A stretch of DNA of 64,000 nucleotides from Paenibacillus methanolicus. GTDB lineage: Bacteria; Bacillota; Bacilli; Paenibacillales; Paenibacillaceae. Shown piece after piece: positions 8,559 through 16,956 of the stretch. The position numbers and the translations under genes are program-made. The first letter of the stretch is position 1. Each line of letters starts with the position of its first letter. The notes beneath the pieces were generated by a model that was given only the letters and a program-made list of their open reading frames with translations, was not told the origin of the DNA and searched no databases. The stretch covers positions 372,001 through 436,000 of the forward strand of contig NZ_VNHS01000008.1 of NCBI RefSeq assembly GCF_008124765.1, given 5' to 3'.

Positions 8559-8903
8559 ATGATTATCGAGAATACAGGACTTAACGGCCTGACTAGCGAC
8601 CTTGCTCACCTTGATGAATCCGCGGAGAAAGTCGGGTTTGTCCGTTGGCAATGGGAATATTATCGCGCTACATACGACTTGAAGCTGGAAGACCGCGCGA
8701 ACCACGCCGAGTACTATCTGCGGATCAGCACGCGCGCGATCGAAGGCAAATTGGAATCGGCGCATGCCGTACTTCAGCTGGAATCCGTCTACATCGGACG
8801 AGCTACTTTCCCGCACGGCCTGGAATACGAATCTCCGGTGCCTCAACAGATTCTTAACGCGGCTACGCAGCGTTTGCAAGAACTGAAGAAGCTCCTTGCC
8901 TAG
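8559..8903 (+). CDS. yugN: YugN-like family protein
   Basis: The 114-residue protein opens with MIIENTGLNGL and has the family core WQWEYYRATYDLKLEDR near residues 29-45 followed by YYLRISTRAIEG and a hydrophobic strand with VYIGRATFPHGLEYE. It matches the YugN family (about 115-135 residues), which has a solved fold but no known biochemical role. The start has AAGGAGG upstream. Only 15 bases separate it from ftsW, so the two are probably one transcript. Confidence 0.88.
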   Translation: MIIENTGLNGLTSDLAHLDESAEKVGFVRWQWEYYRATYDLKLEDRANHAEYYLRISTRAIEGKLESAHAVLQLESVYIGRATFPHGLEYESPVPQQILNAATQRLQELKKLLA

Positions 8904-8918
8904 TCGCGAGACAACATT

Positions 8919-10136
8919 ATGAAGACAAAAACGAACGGCCTGCGCGGCAGGCCGGATTTTTTGCTTCTCGTCCTCATCCTCCTGCTCGTCGGGTTTGGGC
9001 TGGTTATGGTATTCAGCGCAAGCTCGAACATGGCACTGATCAACTATAACGACCCCTTCTATTTCGTGAAGATGCAGTTCTTATGGGCTGTTCTTGGCAC
9101 GTTCATGATGCTGTTCATCATGAATATCCCCTATATCGCCTTTAAGAAAGGCTTCCTGCTTTATTTCATTCCGGCGTTCATCATGTTGATTTTGGTCGCG
9201 ATTCCCGGTATCGGCGAAATACGCAATGGCGCGCGCAGCTGGTTCGGCATCGGCGGACTCGGGGTACAGCCGACGGAATTTATCAAGCTGGGGCTTATTT
9301 TATATTTAGGGGCGCTGATCGCCAAGAAGGGCGAGAAGATTCGGGATCTCAAAAAAGGCCTCTTTCCGATTTTCATTATCGTCGGCGCGATATGCGGCTT
9401 AATTATGCTGCAGCCCGACTTAGGCGGATGTATCGTAATAGCGGGTACTTCGTTGCTTATCATCGTGGCCGGCGGAGCAAACCTAAGACAGCTAATATTC
9501 GCCTTGACGATCATCTCGCTATTCGTTGCGGTCGTCGTCAGTATTTCGATGATGAGCAACCCCGAAGGATGGCAATATCGAATCGACCGTTTCACCGCGT
9601 TCCTCGACCCGACATCCGACGAGCAGTATACGACGTTTCATCTCTCGCGTTCCCTGCAAGCATTGGGACACGGAGGGGTGACGGGAACCGGATTCGGCCA
9701 TAGCGTGCAGAAGCTCACGTATTTGCCTTATGCCTACAGCGATTTTATCTTCTCCATCATTGCCGAGGAGTTCGGCTTTATCGGAAGCACGCTGTTCCTA
9801 ATCGTCTACCTGCTATTCATTTGGCGCGGTCTCATCGTGGCGGTACGCTGTCAAGATTCCTACGGTACGATCGTTGGCGTTGGCATCGTGAGCTTGATTG
9901 CGATTCAGGCCATCGTTAATATCGGCGGCGTTACCGGCGCGATGCCGCTCACCGGGGTTACGCTGCCATTCATTAGTCACGGGGGATCGTCTCTCCTTGT
10001 CACGTTGATATCGATGGGCGTGCTGCTTAGCATTTCGCGCGACCATAACAAGCCGGATCGGCAGACAACGCGTACGACCAAAAAGTCGCGCACAACCGAT
10101 TCCAATCCGCAACGAAGAAACCTCCGTCCTTTATAG
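8919..10136 (+). CDS. ftsW: FtsW/RodA/SpoVE family peptidoglycan glycosyltransferase
   Basis: This 405-residue SEDS protein has about ten membrane segments. Conserved SEDS stretches are visible: GARSWFGIGGLGVQPTEFIK near 102-121, MLQPDLGG near 165, TGTGFGHSVQKLTYLPYAYS near 254-273 with SDFIFSIIAEEFG after it, and MPLTGVTLPFISHGGSSLL near the end. SEDS proteins polymerise lipid II with a partner class B PBP; FtsW does this at the septum. FtsW is chosen over RodA or SpoVE because ylaN, its usual Bacillus neighbour, lies about 1.7 kb away. The basic C-terminal tail is cytoplasmic. The start is ATG at 8919, with a weak ribosome site. Confidence 0.87.
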   Translation: MKTKTNGLRGRPDFLLLVLILLLVGFGLVMVFSASSNMALINYNDPFYFVKMQFLWAVLGTFMMLFIMNIPYIAFKKGFLLYFIPAFIMLILVAIPGIGEIRNGARSWFGIGGLGVQPTEFIKLGLILYLGALIAKKGEKIRDLKKGLFPIFIIVGAICGLIMLQPDLGGCIVIAGTSLLIIVAGGANLRQLIFALTIISLFVAVVVSISMMSNPEGWQYRIDRFTAFLDPTSDEQYTTFHLSRSLQALGHGGVTGTGFGHSVQKLTYLPYAYSDFIFSIIAEEFGFIGSTLFLIVYLLFIWRGLIVAVRCQDSYGTIVGVGIVSLIAIQAIVNIGGVTGAMPLTGVTLPFISHGGSSLLVTLISMGVLLSISRDHNKPDRQTTRTTKKSRTTDSNPQRRNLRPL

Positions 10137-10155
10137 GATCGGAGGTTTCTTCGTT
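10111..10155. terminator. Bidirectional terminator between ftsW and the Asp23 gene
   Basis: A perfect 16-bp inverted repeat (AACGAAGAAACCTCCG at 10111-10126 with its complement at 10140-10155) has a 13-base loop. The left arm lies inside the last codons of ftsW, and the arms are followed by short T-rich runs on both sides of this convergent pair. Confidence 0.75.
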
Positions 10156-10162
10156 TGTTCGC

Positions 10163-10540
10163 TTATTTGACCCGATTCAATTCGTCGAGCTCGTCGTCTT
10201 TGAACGCGACGCCATCGACTTTCACGTTCACTTCCACGACATTCAATCCGGTCATGTTCTCCACCGCTTCGCGAACGTTGTCTTGCAAGACGCGGCACAC
10301 TTCATGAATAGGAATGCCGTATTGCACAATAATACGCAGATCGATCGCCGCTTCCAACTGGCCAACTTCTACGGATACGCCCTTCTGCACGTTCTTTCCG
10401 CTTATCCGTTTGGCAAGCCCTTCGGAGATCCCGCCCGACATAGCGGCGATACCCGGTGTTTCCAGCGCTGCAAGTCCCGCGATGGTGGCGACTACGTCAT
10501 CTGAAATACGAATAATGCCCGTCTGAAGATCCTCTGTCAT
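10163..10540 (-). CDS. Asp23/Gls24 family envelope stress protein (YloU-like)
   Basis: The 125-residue protein is a single Asp23 domain: IRISDDVVATIAGLAALETP near 10-29, a central strand set VSVEVGQLEAAIDLRIIVQYG, and VREAVENMTGLNVVEVNVKVDGV near the end. Members such as YloU, YqhY and Asp23 are associated with lipid or envelope homeostasis, but no reaction is known. ATG at 10540 is preferred, since GAGGAG lies eight bases upstream; a GTG three codons earlier would sit on the ribosome site itself. It is convergent with ftsW and shares the terminator. Confidence 0.85.
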   Translation of the reverse strand: MTEDLQTGIIRISDDVVATIAGLAALETPGIAAMSGGISEGLAKRISGKNVQKGVSVEVGQLEAAIDLRIIVQYGIPIHEVCRVLQDNVREAVENMTGLNVVEVNVKVDGVAFKDDELDELNRVK

Positions 10541-10626
10541 GCCACACACTCCTCTTTCGCCTTATGTTACCATTGTAATGGAATAAGGGAGCCTTAAGCA
10601 AGCGGCGAGCGGCTGAAATGGAAGAG

Positions 10627-10655
10627 TTTACATGCAAATCGATTTTGGTTATAGT
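10627..10655 (+). promoter_or_regulatory. Candidate sigma-A promoter for the cation antiporter
   Basis: TTTACA at 10627-10632, a 17-base spacer and TATAGT at 10650-10655, about 40 bases before the start codon. Confidence 0.6.
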
Positions 10656-10695
10656 TTAAAAAGGTTTCCCTAAAACTGGAACGGGGGGTTCGATT

Positions 10696-11757
10696 ATGAA
10701 CCAAAAATTGTTTTTCACGGCGCTGATTGTTCTATTCCTCCTTAGCGGGGTGAGCCACTATGGACATTGGGGAACGATTCCCGAGTTTATTCTGTCCGCG
10801 CTCGCCATCTTGTTCGTAGCCGGCTTCCTCGGCAAAGCGACGGAGAGCGTGGCCCATTACGCCGGCCAACGGCTTGGCGGATTCCTGAATGCGACATTCG
10901 GCAACGCCGCCGAACTGATCATCGCGATTTTCCTTGTTCGCGCAGGCGAATTCGAGATGGTCAAAGCTAGTATCACCGGCTCGATTATCGGCAACTTGCT
11001 GCTCGTCCTAGGACTTAGCGTCTTGCTTGGCGGTCTGAAATACAAGGAACAGACGTTTAACGTCCAATTGGCCGGGCATAACTCCTCGCTCATGATTTTG
11101 GCGGTCATCGCCTTGTTCATTCCGGCGATCTTCGTATCCGCCGAGCATTTCACGATCGATCAAGACCGAACGTTGAGTATCTCGATCGCAGCCATTCTGA
11201 TCATCGCGTATATCCTGTGGCTTATCTTCTCGATGATTACGCATAAATCCATCTTGGCGGACGAAGAAGTGACGACGCCGGATCACGGCGAAGAACCAGC
11301 TTGGTCCAAAACCATGTCGATTGTCTTCCTCGTCGTCGCCACCGCCATGACCGCGCTCGTCAGCGAATGGCTCGTGCATACGCTGGATTCGTTCAGCGAA
11401 CGGTTCAGCCTCTCCGCCATCTTCGTCGGTGCCTTCCTGATCGCGATCGTCGGCAACGCGGCCGAACACAGCGCCGCCATCTTACTCGCGATGAAAAACA
11501 AAATCGGCGCGGCCGTCGAAATTGCCGTGGGCAGCAGTCTTCAGATTGCTTTGTTCGTCGCACCCGTTCTCGTCTTCGTCAGCATGCTGTTCGGGGAGAC
11601 GATGGACCTCGTCTTCACGACAATCGAACTGGCCGCCATTGGCGTCGCCGTATTCATCGCGACCTCGATCTCGCGGGATGGACGGACGAATTGGTACGAA
11701 GGCGCGCTGCTGCTGTTCGTTTACGTCATCCTTGGCTTTGCCTTCTATTTGGTCTAA
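10696..11757 (+). CDS. Ca2+/H+ antiporter, CaCA superfamily, CAX family
   Basis: The 353-residue membrane protein has about eleven hydrophobic segments in two homologous halves. The signature alpha repeats are intact: FLNATFGNAAELIIAIF near residues 63-79 and FLIAIVGNAAEHSAAIL near 248-264, each with the acidic residue needed for cation binding. A short acidic loop (DEEVTTPDHGEEP) separates the halves. It is close to B. subtilis ChaA/YfkE, which exports Ca2+ in exchange for protons. A promoter precedes it, AACGGGGGG serves as ribosome site, and a terminator follows, so it is monocistronic. Confidence 0.92.
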   Translation: MNQKLFFTALIVLFLLSGVSHYGHWGTIPEFILSALAILFVAGFLGKATESVAHYAGQRLGGFLNATFGNAAELIIAIFLVRAGEFEMVKASITGSIIGNLLLVLGLSVLLGGLKYKEQTFNVQLAGHNSSLMILAVIALFIPAIFVSAEHFTIDQDRTLSISIAAILIIAYILWLIFSMITHKSILADEEVTTPDHGEEPAWSKTMSIVFLVVATAMTALVSEWLVHTLDSFSERFSLSAIFVGAFLIAIVGNAAEHSAAILLAMKNKIGAAVEIAVGSSLQIALFVAPVLVFVSMLFGETMDLVFTTIELAAIGVAVFIATSISRDGRTNWYEGALLLFVYVILGFAFYLV

Positions 11758-11769
11758 GCCTAGAAATTT

Positions 11770-11798
11770 AAAGCCGTTCCGATATGGAACGGCTTTTT
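11770..11798 (+). terminator. Terminator of the cation antiporter gene
   Basis: AAAGCCGTTCC (11770-11780) pairs with GGAACGGCTTT (11786-11796), followed by T residues on the plus strand. Confidence 0.88.
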
Positions 11799-11805
11799 GC
11801 GTATC

Positions 11806-11841
11806 AAATAAAAAAGGCAGTCCTTGCGACAAGAGTACTGC
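11806..11841 (-). terminator. Terminator of ylaN, with an overlapping alternative hairpin
   Basis: On the minus strand GCAGT pairs with ACTGC around an inner CTTG/CAAG stem, followed by CTTTTTTATTT. The upstream arm can instead form a perfect 10-bp hairpin with 11855-11864 (AGAGTACTGC/GCAGTACTCT), so the two folds exclude each other. Confidence 0.65.
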
Positions 11842-11876
11842 AGCTGATGAACTCGCAGTACTCTACACGTCAAGAA

Positions 11877-12164
11877 CTACCCTTTATTGTTCAGCGCCTC
11901 GTACAGCACCGCCAAATTCCGCTCGAGCTTGCTGATAATTTCTTTTCCTTCCGCTTCCCCTACCAAGCCGGCGCGAACCGCAAAATCAACTTCGCGCGAA
12001 AACCCGTACATCTGGGTGTCCAATACTTCCTCGTACAACGGACATTTGCGCGTCGCCAAGTTTTCCATCTGGACTTCAATCAGCTTTTCGATTTTATAGG
12101 CATCTTCCTGAAGGAGATTGAGCGCTTTTTGGTTCAAATGGATAATTACCTCGGATGAAGACAT
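11877..12164 (-). CDS. ylaN: YlaN family protein (DUF1507)
   Basis: The 95-residue helical protein carries the family signature CPLYEEVLDTQMYGFSREVD at residues 40-59 and ends in a helix ISKLERNLAVLYEAL. It corresponds closely to B. subtilis YlaN, a small protein linked to iron homeostasis and Fur control and essential under iron limitation. In Bacillus ylaN lies beside ftsW, and here ftsW is about 1.7 kb away. The ATG has GGGGGAG four bases upstream. A promoter and terminator frame it as a single-gene unit. Confidence 0.93.
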   Translation of the reverse strand: MSSSEVIIHLNQKALNLLQEDAYKIEKLIEVQMENLATRKCPLYEEVLDTQMYGFSREVDFAVRAGLVGEAEGKEIISKLERNLAVLYEALNNKG

Positions 12165-12211
12165 CGTACTCCCCCTTGTGCATGTATTGCTCGCCGTCTT
12201 CTATATCTTTT

Positions 12212-12240
12212 ATATTAAACAAAAAGTACCTTTTGCACAA
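12212..12240 (-). promoter_or_regulatory. Candidate sigma-A promoter for ylaN
   Basis: On the minus strand TTGTGC (12240-12235), a 17-base spacer and TAATAT (12217-12212) lie about 50 bases before the ylaN start. Confidence 0.6.
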
Positions 12241-12251
12241 GGACAAAACAA

Positions 12252-12283
12252 ACAAAGCGCCCGGCAGTAGTTCTGCCGAGCGC
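12252..12283 (-). terminator. Terminator of the HPr-like gene
   Basis: An 11-base arm at 12257-12267 pairs with 12273-12283 (one mismatch); the minus strand continues TTTGTTTTG. Confidence 0.75.
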
Positions 12284-12301
12284 CGCAATCTGGCGAATTG
12301 A

Positions 12302-12544
12302 TTATTCCGAGACGACCGTTACGTTCAGGTTATGCTTCGCGAACACTTCGGCCATTGCGCCTTTCGCTTCATCTGCGTCCGGACCGTGAACATGAAGTTC
12401 ATATGCATGGTTGCCAACCAAAGTCGTGAACAAACCGAGGATGCTCTTCACATCGATATACTTATTCTCAGCTTGAAGTACGATGGATGACCGGAATTTA
12501 TTAGCCGTTTGGGAAATGTCTACGATCGCTGCATTATTGGACAT
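12302..12544 (-). CDS. HPr-like protein lacking the catalytic histidine
   Basis: The 80-residue protein aligns with the C-terminal three quarters of HPr: QTANKF corresponds to QTASKY of B. subtilis HPr, and DVKSILG matches the region around regulatory Ser46. Going back from there, the protein begins where the HARPAT active-site loop should be, and there is no His15 equivalent and no first beta strand. It therefore cannot carry the PEP-derived phosphate in the usual way, but could still be a substrate of HPr kinase, like Crh. The start ATG follows GGAGGGATTCGC. The fold assignment is good; the regulatory role is inference. Confidence 0.78.
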   Translation of the reverse strand: MSNNAAIVDISQTANKFRSSIVLQAENKYIDVKSILGLFTTLVGNHAYELHVHGPDADEAKGAMAEVFAKHNLNVTVVSE

Positions 12545-12632
12545 GCGAATCCCTCCATGATTAGATACTAAAATTCAAACGCTTTCTTTCACTATACCCT
12601 TATTCTGGATTCCGTTCAAGAGGGCCCTGCAA

Positions 12633-13748
12633 TTACTTCAAATTTTCCGGATTCAGCCCTTCTAGCTCCGGAACGACGAAGATACCGTCCTTGCGGATGA
12701 GTCGATCGTCAAAGTAGACCTCTCCGCCGCCGTAGTCCGACCGTTGGATGAGCACCAGGTCCCAGTGGACGGCCGAACGATTGCCGTTATCCGTTTCTTC
12801 GTACGCTTGGCCTGGCGTAAAATGCAGGCTGCCCGCGATCTTCTCGTCGAACAGGATATCCTTCATCGGATGCAGGATATGCGGATTGAAGCCGAGGCTG
12901 AATTCCCCGATATAGCGCGCGCCTTCGTCGGTGTCCAGAATTTCGTTCAACTTGGCCGTATCGTTCGCCGTCGCCTTCACGATTCTGCCATTCTCAAAGG
13001 TGAAGGAGACGTTCTCGAACGTAACGCCGGAGTAGACGGATGGCGCATTATATGTAATCGTTCCCTGCACGCTGTCCCGAACCGGGCAGCTGAATACTTC
13101 GCCGTCCGGGATATTTCGGTGGCCGGAGCATTTCTTCGCGCCAATGCCGTTGATCGAGAAGGTAAGATCCGTGCCCGGCGCAACGATGCGAACCTTATCG
13201 GTCTTGGACATGAGTTCTGCAAGCGGGTCCATCGCTTTGTCCATCTTGGCGTAATCCAGGTTGCACACGTCAAAATAGAAATCCTCGAACGCCTCGGTAC
13301 TCATATTAGCGAGCTGCGCCATCGATGCATTCGGATAACGGAGTACGACCCACTTCGTGTGTTTGACGCGCTGCTCCGAATGTACCGGGTGACGGTAAAG
13401 CTTCTCATAAAGCATCATATTCTCGCCCGGCACGTCGGAGAGTTCGTTGGCATTGTCGCCTGAACGGATCGCGATATATGCTTGCATGTTCTCCATCCGC
13501 TTCAGGTCGAAGGATGCCCACAATTCGATTTGTTCTTTCGTCGCGTGCTTCAGCAGCGTGCGGAGAACAGAGCGATCGCTCGTCTCCACGAATGGCCGAC
13601 CGCCTCGCTTCGCTACTTCTTCGATAAGCAACTTCGCGAGCTCACGCTCCGAGCCGATCATATCAATCAATACATTGTCACCCGGCTGTACGTCAATGGA
13701 GTACCCGGCCAGGTTCGATGCGAGTACCTGTAAACGGCTGTCGCGCAT
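12633..13748 (-). CDS. M29 family metallo-aminopeptidase (AmpS/aminopeptidase T type)
   Basis: The protein is about 371 residues. M29 landmarks are present: VPGEN near 104, NIPDGEVFSCP near 215, and the C-terminal block SLHFTPGQAYEETDNGNRSA followed by VHWDLV, where the family's Glu, His and Asp metal ligands lie. These enzymes remove N-terminal residues from peptides in the cytoplasm with two metal ions. ATG at 13748 is preferred because AAGGA lies eleven bases upstream; an in-frame ATG four codons earlier overlaps that site. It is a lone gene on the minus strand. Confidence 0.9.
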   Translation of the reverse strand: MRDSRLQVLASNLAGYSIDVQPGDNVLIDMIGSERELAKLLIEEVAKRGGRPFVETSDRSVLRTLLKHATKEQIELWASFDLKRMENMQAYIAIRSGDNANELSDVPGENMMLYEKLYRHPVHSEQRVKHTKWVVLRYPNASMAQLANMSTEAFEDFYFDVCNLDYAKMDKAMDPLAELMSKTDKVRIVAPGTDLTFSINGIGAKKCSGHRNIPDGEVFSCPVRDSVQGTITYNAPSVYSGVTFENVSFTFENGRIVKATANDTAKLNEILDTDEGARYIGEFSLGFNPHILHPMKDILFDEKIAGSLHFTPGQAYEETDNGNRSAVHWDLVLIQRSDYGGGEVYFDDRLIRKDGIFVVPELEGLNPENLK

Positions 13749-13814
13749 AGAAGTCCACATCCTTATCCAACAATTTAACTCCTATATCCTATCACGTTTG
13801 AATGCCGGATGCAC

Positions 13815-14546
13815 TTACCTGCGCAGGTCCGGCTTGATCTCCATCGTGAGCTGGCGCGATTCCGAATAGGTCCTGCCTTCTCGCTTATAATGAAGCACCG
13901 TATCCTCCGTTAACTTCCCCGGCAGCAGCTTCTTGCGGTCAATAACGAGCCGGTAAGTCGTTTCGACGGACAGCGACTGCAGCATCTCGTTCATCTGCCT
14001 GCGCAAGACGCGAATCTCCTCTTCGGTCTTCGGCGGCAGCGTACTTCCTCCGCGGGGGCCGTCCAATCGGCGTACTCCCGAGCGGATCGCGTCATCGAAA
14101 GCGGCCTTGAGCGTGCGTACCCACCGTTTGCGCGCTAACTCCGAATCCGCATACATGACAAGCATCGTGGATCGCGCGTCGGACTCCGCCTGCTTCACCT
14201 CCGTCCTTCTCGCTTCCGCTTGGACTTGGCTGAGATAAGCCATAGGGTCGCGTACCGTATACTGCTCGACTTGTTTAACCGAAGACGCTTCCAGCCGAAT
14301 CTGATCGTGGTGTTCGACCTTCCCACCGAAGCGAACGATATCCGTCACGCGTTCTCCGGTCTTCATCCCGCTTTGACCGCTGAAGCGGTATGCGTCGATG
14401 CCGGACAATCCCGACACGGATAAACGCAGCAATTCCTTCGGTTCCTTCTCCACAAGCGGCCGCTCGCCGCAAGCCGGCAGCAAGAGCGCCGCAAGCCAAA
14501 TACCGATCGCCGCCGCGACATATTTTCGGCTATCCCTCATACGCAT
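13815..14546 (-). CDS. Predicted lipoprotein, unknown function
   Basis: From ATG at 14546 the protein is about 243 residues. A basic n-region (MRMRDSRKY), a hydrophobic stretch and the lipobox LLPAC give a clear type II signal peptide, so it should be anchored outside the membrane. The rest is a charged mixed alpha/beta sequence with LSVSGLSGIDAYRFSGQS near the start, recalling LppX/LolA-like or sporulation lipoproteins in general pattern only. AGGAAAGG lies just upstream; ATG at 14540 is equally possible. The family is not recognised. Confidence 0.75.
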   Translation of the reverse strand: MRMRDSRKYVAAAIGIWLAALLLPACGERPLVEKEPKELLRLSVSGLSGIDAYRFSGQSGMKTGERVTDIVRFGGKVEHHDQIRLEASSVKQVEQYTVRDPMAYLSQVQAEARRTEVKQAESDARSTMLVMYADSELARKRWVRTLKAAFDDAIRSGVRRLDGPRGGSTLPPKTEEEIRVLRRQMNEMLQSLSVETTYRLVIDRKKLLPGKLTEDTVLHYKREGRTYSESRQLTMEIKPDLRR

Positions 14547-14641
14547 CGAACCTTTCCTGTCGAATGACTGATCGCACATAGCGTCTGTATCCAGGTGGTT
14601 CCTTATGCGGGAATGCGCGCTGCCGCTGAAATGTCCTCATA

Positions 14642-14675
14642 AAACACAAAAACACGGGCGCTTAGGGCCGTGTTT
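14642..14675 (-). terminator. Terminator of the diguanylate cyclase gene
   Basis: AAACACGG (14650-14657) pairs with CCGTGTTT (14668-14675), followed on the minus strand by TTGTGTTTT. Confidence 0.75.
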
Positions 14676-14687
14676 ATCGATGTCTGA

Positions 14688-16610
14688 CTATGAAGCGACA
14701 ATAATCCGGTTTCTTCCGCTGTTTTTTGCTTCATATAAGGCCATGTCGGCTTTATAGAAAAGCGACTCTACGCTAATTTTTTCATCTTCGAACGTCCATT
14801 CCGAAATGCCGCACGATACGGTAACGCTCGGATGCGTCCCCTGTTCCACCCTCGTTCGAATGCGTTCGGCGATGCGGAAAGCCTGCTCGGAACGGATCTG
14901 AGGCAAATAGACCGCCAGCTCTTCGCCGCCCCATCTCGCCGCGATATCGCTTTCGCGTATACAGGAGCGAATCACGTCGCTGACGCCGATCAGAATTTGA
15001 TCGCCGACCAGATGGCCATACGTATCGTTGACCTGCTTGAAATGGTCAATGTCCACGACGACGAGCGAGCCGCAAGGATCTTTGCGCTGTTTCGATTGGA
15101 TCCGTTCGTTCAAATAATGACGGGCATGCAGTCCGGTCAGATTATCGGTGATGACCATGCGTCTGACCTCGGCATGAAGCGAAGCGTTCGATATGGCAAG
15201 TCCGATATGCGTCGTCAATACTTGGAGGAGTTTGTAATTATCATACGAGAAGAAGTTCGGCGACGTGTGAGTCACGATTATGACGCCGACGATCGAAGCG
15301 CCGTCCATAATGGGCGCCGCGATAATTGATCGCGATCCGGTCTCGTCCATGAATTTGGAAGCCACCAGTTTTGTGTTCCAGTAATCGGACGTGATGACCG
15401 GTTCCTTCGTCCGGTGCACAATGCCGGCGTATCCATAGTCGAGCGGCACCGAATCTTTCATTAGGTAGGGCAAGTTGCTGGCCACATATTGGAAGACATC
15501 CTTCTCCCGGTTGAGCTGAAGAACGCAGCAATGATCGGCCTTGAAAATATGCAGCAGCTCGTTCATCGTGAATTCGAAAATCTCGCTCAGCCGCAGCGAC
15601 TGGTTCAACCGCTTGGTCAGCTCGTTAATCATTTGCAGCTCGGTAATCAGCACGTTGGATTGCTCATACAGCTTCGCGTTCTCGAATGCGGAGCCTGCCG
15701 TTGAAGCGATAAGCGTAAAGGCCTTGAACTCAGACTCATCCCAATGTCTGCTGCTGAAACTTACGCCGAGCACGCCGTATACCGCTTGTTTGCCGCTCAT
15801 CGGGATCGCCAGCCGGACGCAACCGCTCTTCAGTTGATCCTTAAGGGGCACCCCTTCGAGAAAGGCGCGGGAGTATAAATCATCCGGGTCGTTGCGCATG
15901 AGCAGCGGTTTGATCCGCGCATCGCCGTTCACGAAATCCTGGGATAGATATAAATTAAAATCCGCATACGGCGTATAGGACTCGATGTAAGCTAAAAGTT
16001 CCCTAATCACCGCCGAGACATCATTCTGATCGTGGAGCCGCTTCCCGATTTCCAGCATGGCTTCCCGTCTTGTCGCTTCCGTCTCCGCCGCGTGCTGTTT
16101 GTACAACGCCTCTCTCATCCGAATATGATCGAAGCGAGCCTCCAATATAGAACGAAGATGAAAAGCGACGGGCTGGAACGCGCTCTGCTGCTTCGCAGGA
16201 AGTTCCACCCACTCCTCCGTCGCGGACCAGACGAGTACGCCTAGCAACTCATCGCCGGAGCGGCTTCTTAACGGCTCGGCCGTGCAAGTTATTCCCTCTT
16301 GCCGTCGACCCGTCGCGGCGACTATCGCGGCGATCCTGCTGCGATCCCCCTCCGACTCCAACGTCGCTTGCGTGCAGGCGATTAAGCGACCCTCGGCGTT
16401 ATAAAGTGCCGCTTGAATCTTCTCTAACCAATAATCGCCGTTCTCGCTTAACCATTGTTCGAAGCTCTCCAGCATGATTTCCGCCGCCGCCGGCGCATCC
16501 AGGGACGCCGCTGGCAGAACGGCCGCCTTCATGGACGCCGGCGTATCGCCAAAAGCGCTGGCATCAGCGCGATAATCCTCCGTCCGTCCAGATGGCATCG
16601 ATTTATTCAT
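14688..16610 (-). CDS. GAF-GAF-GGDEF diguanylate cyclase, DgcP-like
   Basis: The 640-residue cytoplasmic protein starts with a variable domain (about 40-180), has two GAF-type sensor domains (roughly 190-320 and 340-470) and ends in a GGDEF domain (about 480-640). The active-site motif reads RWGGEELAVYLP, and RESD five residues before GGEEL is an intact product-inhibition I-site. It should make cyclic di-GMP and be feedback-limited. The layout and its position divergent from rpsD resemble B. subtilis DgcP (YtrP). No membrane segment or EAL domain is present. Confidence 0.9.
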   Translation of the reverse strand: MNKSMPSGRTEDYRADASAFGDTPASMKAAVLPAASLDAPAAAEIMLESFEQWLSENGDYWLEKIQAALYNAEGRLIACTQATLESEGDRSRIAAIVAATGRRQEGITCTAEPLRSRSGDELLGVLVWSATEEWVELPAKQQSAFQPVAFHLRSILEARFDHIRMREALYKQHAAETEATRREAMLEIGKRLHDQNDVSAVIRELLAYIESYTPYADFNLYLSQDFVNGDARIKPLLMRNDPDDLYSRAFLEGVPLKDQLKSGCVRLAIPMSGKQAVYGVLGVSFSSRHWDESEFKAFTLIASTAGSAFENAKLYEQSNVLITELQMINELTKRLNQSLRLSEIFEFTMNELLHIFKADHCCVLQLNREKDVFQYVASNLPYLMKDSVPLDYGYAGIVHRTKEPVITSDYWNTKLVASKFMDETGSRSIIAAPIMDGASIVGVIIVTHTSPNFFSYDNYKLLQVLTTHIGLAISNASLHAEVRRMVITDNLTGLHARHYLNERIQSKQRKDPCGSLVVVDIDHFKQVNDTYGHLVGDQILIGVSDVIRSCIRESDIAARWGGEELAVYLPQIRSEQAFRIAERIRTRVEQGTHPSVTVSCGISEWTFEDEKISVESLFYKADMALYEAKNSGRNRIIVAS

Positions 16611-16654
16611 ATTCGCAGCACCCGCCTGAATATTGTGTCTATGGTTCTATGAGT

Positions 16655-16682
16655 ATCATAGCTTAATTTGGGAAAATGTGCA
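16655..16682 (-). promoter_or_regulatory. Candidate sigma-A promoter for the diguanylate cyclase
   Basis: On the minus strand TGCACA (16682-16677), a 16-base spacer and TATGAT (16660-16655), about 45 bases before the start codon. Confidence 0.4.
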
Positions 16683-16759
16683 CTAGAATAGTCATATAAT
16701 ACTAGTTGTTCCGCGCAAATTTTAACTAATTAAGGTTATGTTCGCGCAAGGCTTTGTAC

Positions 16760-16788
16760 TTGACAACACCTTTCGGATTTAATAAAAT
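16760..16788 (+). promoter_or_regulatory. Strong sigma-A promoter of rpsD
   Basis: A consensus TTGACA at 16760-16765, a 17-base spacer and TAAAAT at 16783-16788. Transcription would start near 16795, giving a leader of about 160 bases. Confidence 0.82.
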
Positions 16789-16794
16789 TTATAG

Positions 16795-16956
16795 ATGAAT
16801 ATTGGTTCGGTTTTGTGTCACCCTCACGGAGGCTGTCGCTGTCAGGTCAGCGGCTGAACTTACCTGCCAGATGAACCCGAAGATGGTTCTTCTCGACAGC
16901 ACTCGGCGAAACTCCAATTTTCGAACATAACTATTGAAAAAGGAGTGTCACGACAC
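16795..16956 (+). promoter_or_regulatory. Structured rpsD leader, probable S4 autoregulatory RNA
   Basis: The leader folds around a closing stem GCTGTCG (16832-16838) with CGACAGC (16894-16900). Inside are two hairpins: CAGG-TCAG (16843-16850) pairing with CTGA (16854-16857) and CCTG (16863-16866), and GAACC (16873-16877) with GGTTC (16885-16889). In Bacillus the S4 protein represses its own gene through the rpsD leader, so a similar role is likely here. GTGTC near 16815 could also pair with GACAC just before the start codon. The fold was read by eye, not computed. Confidence 0.6.
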
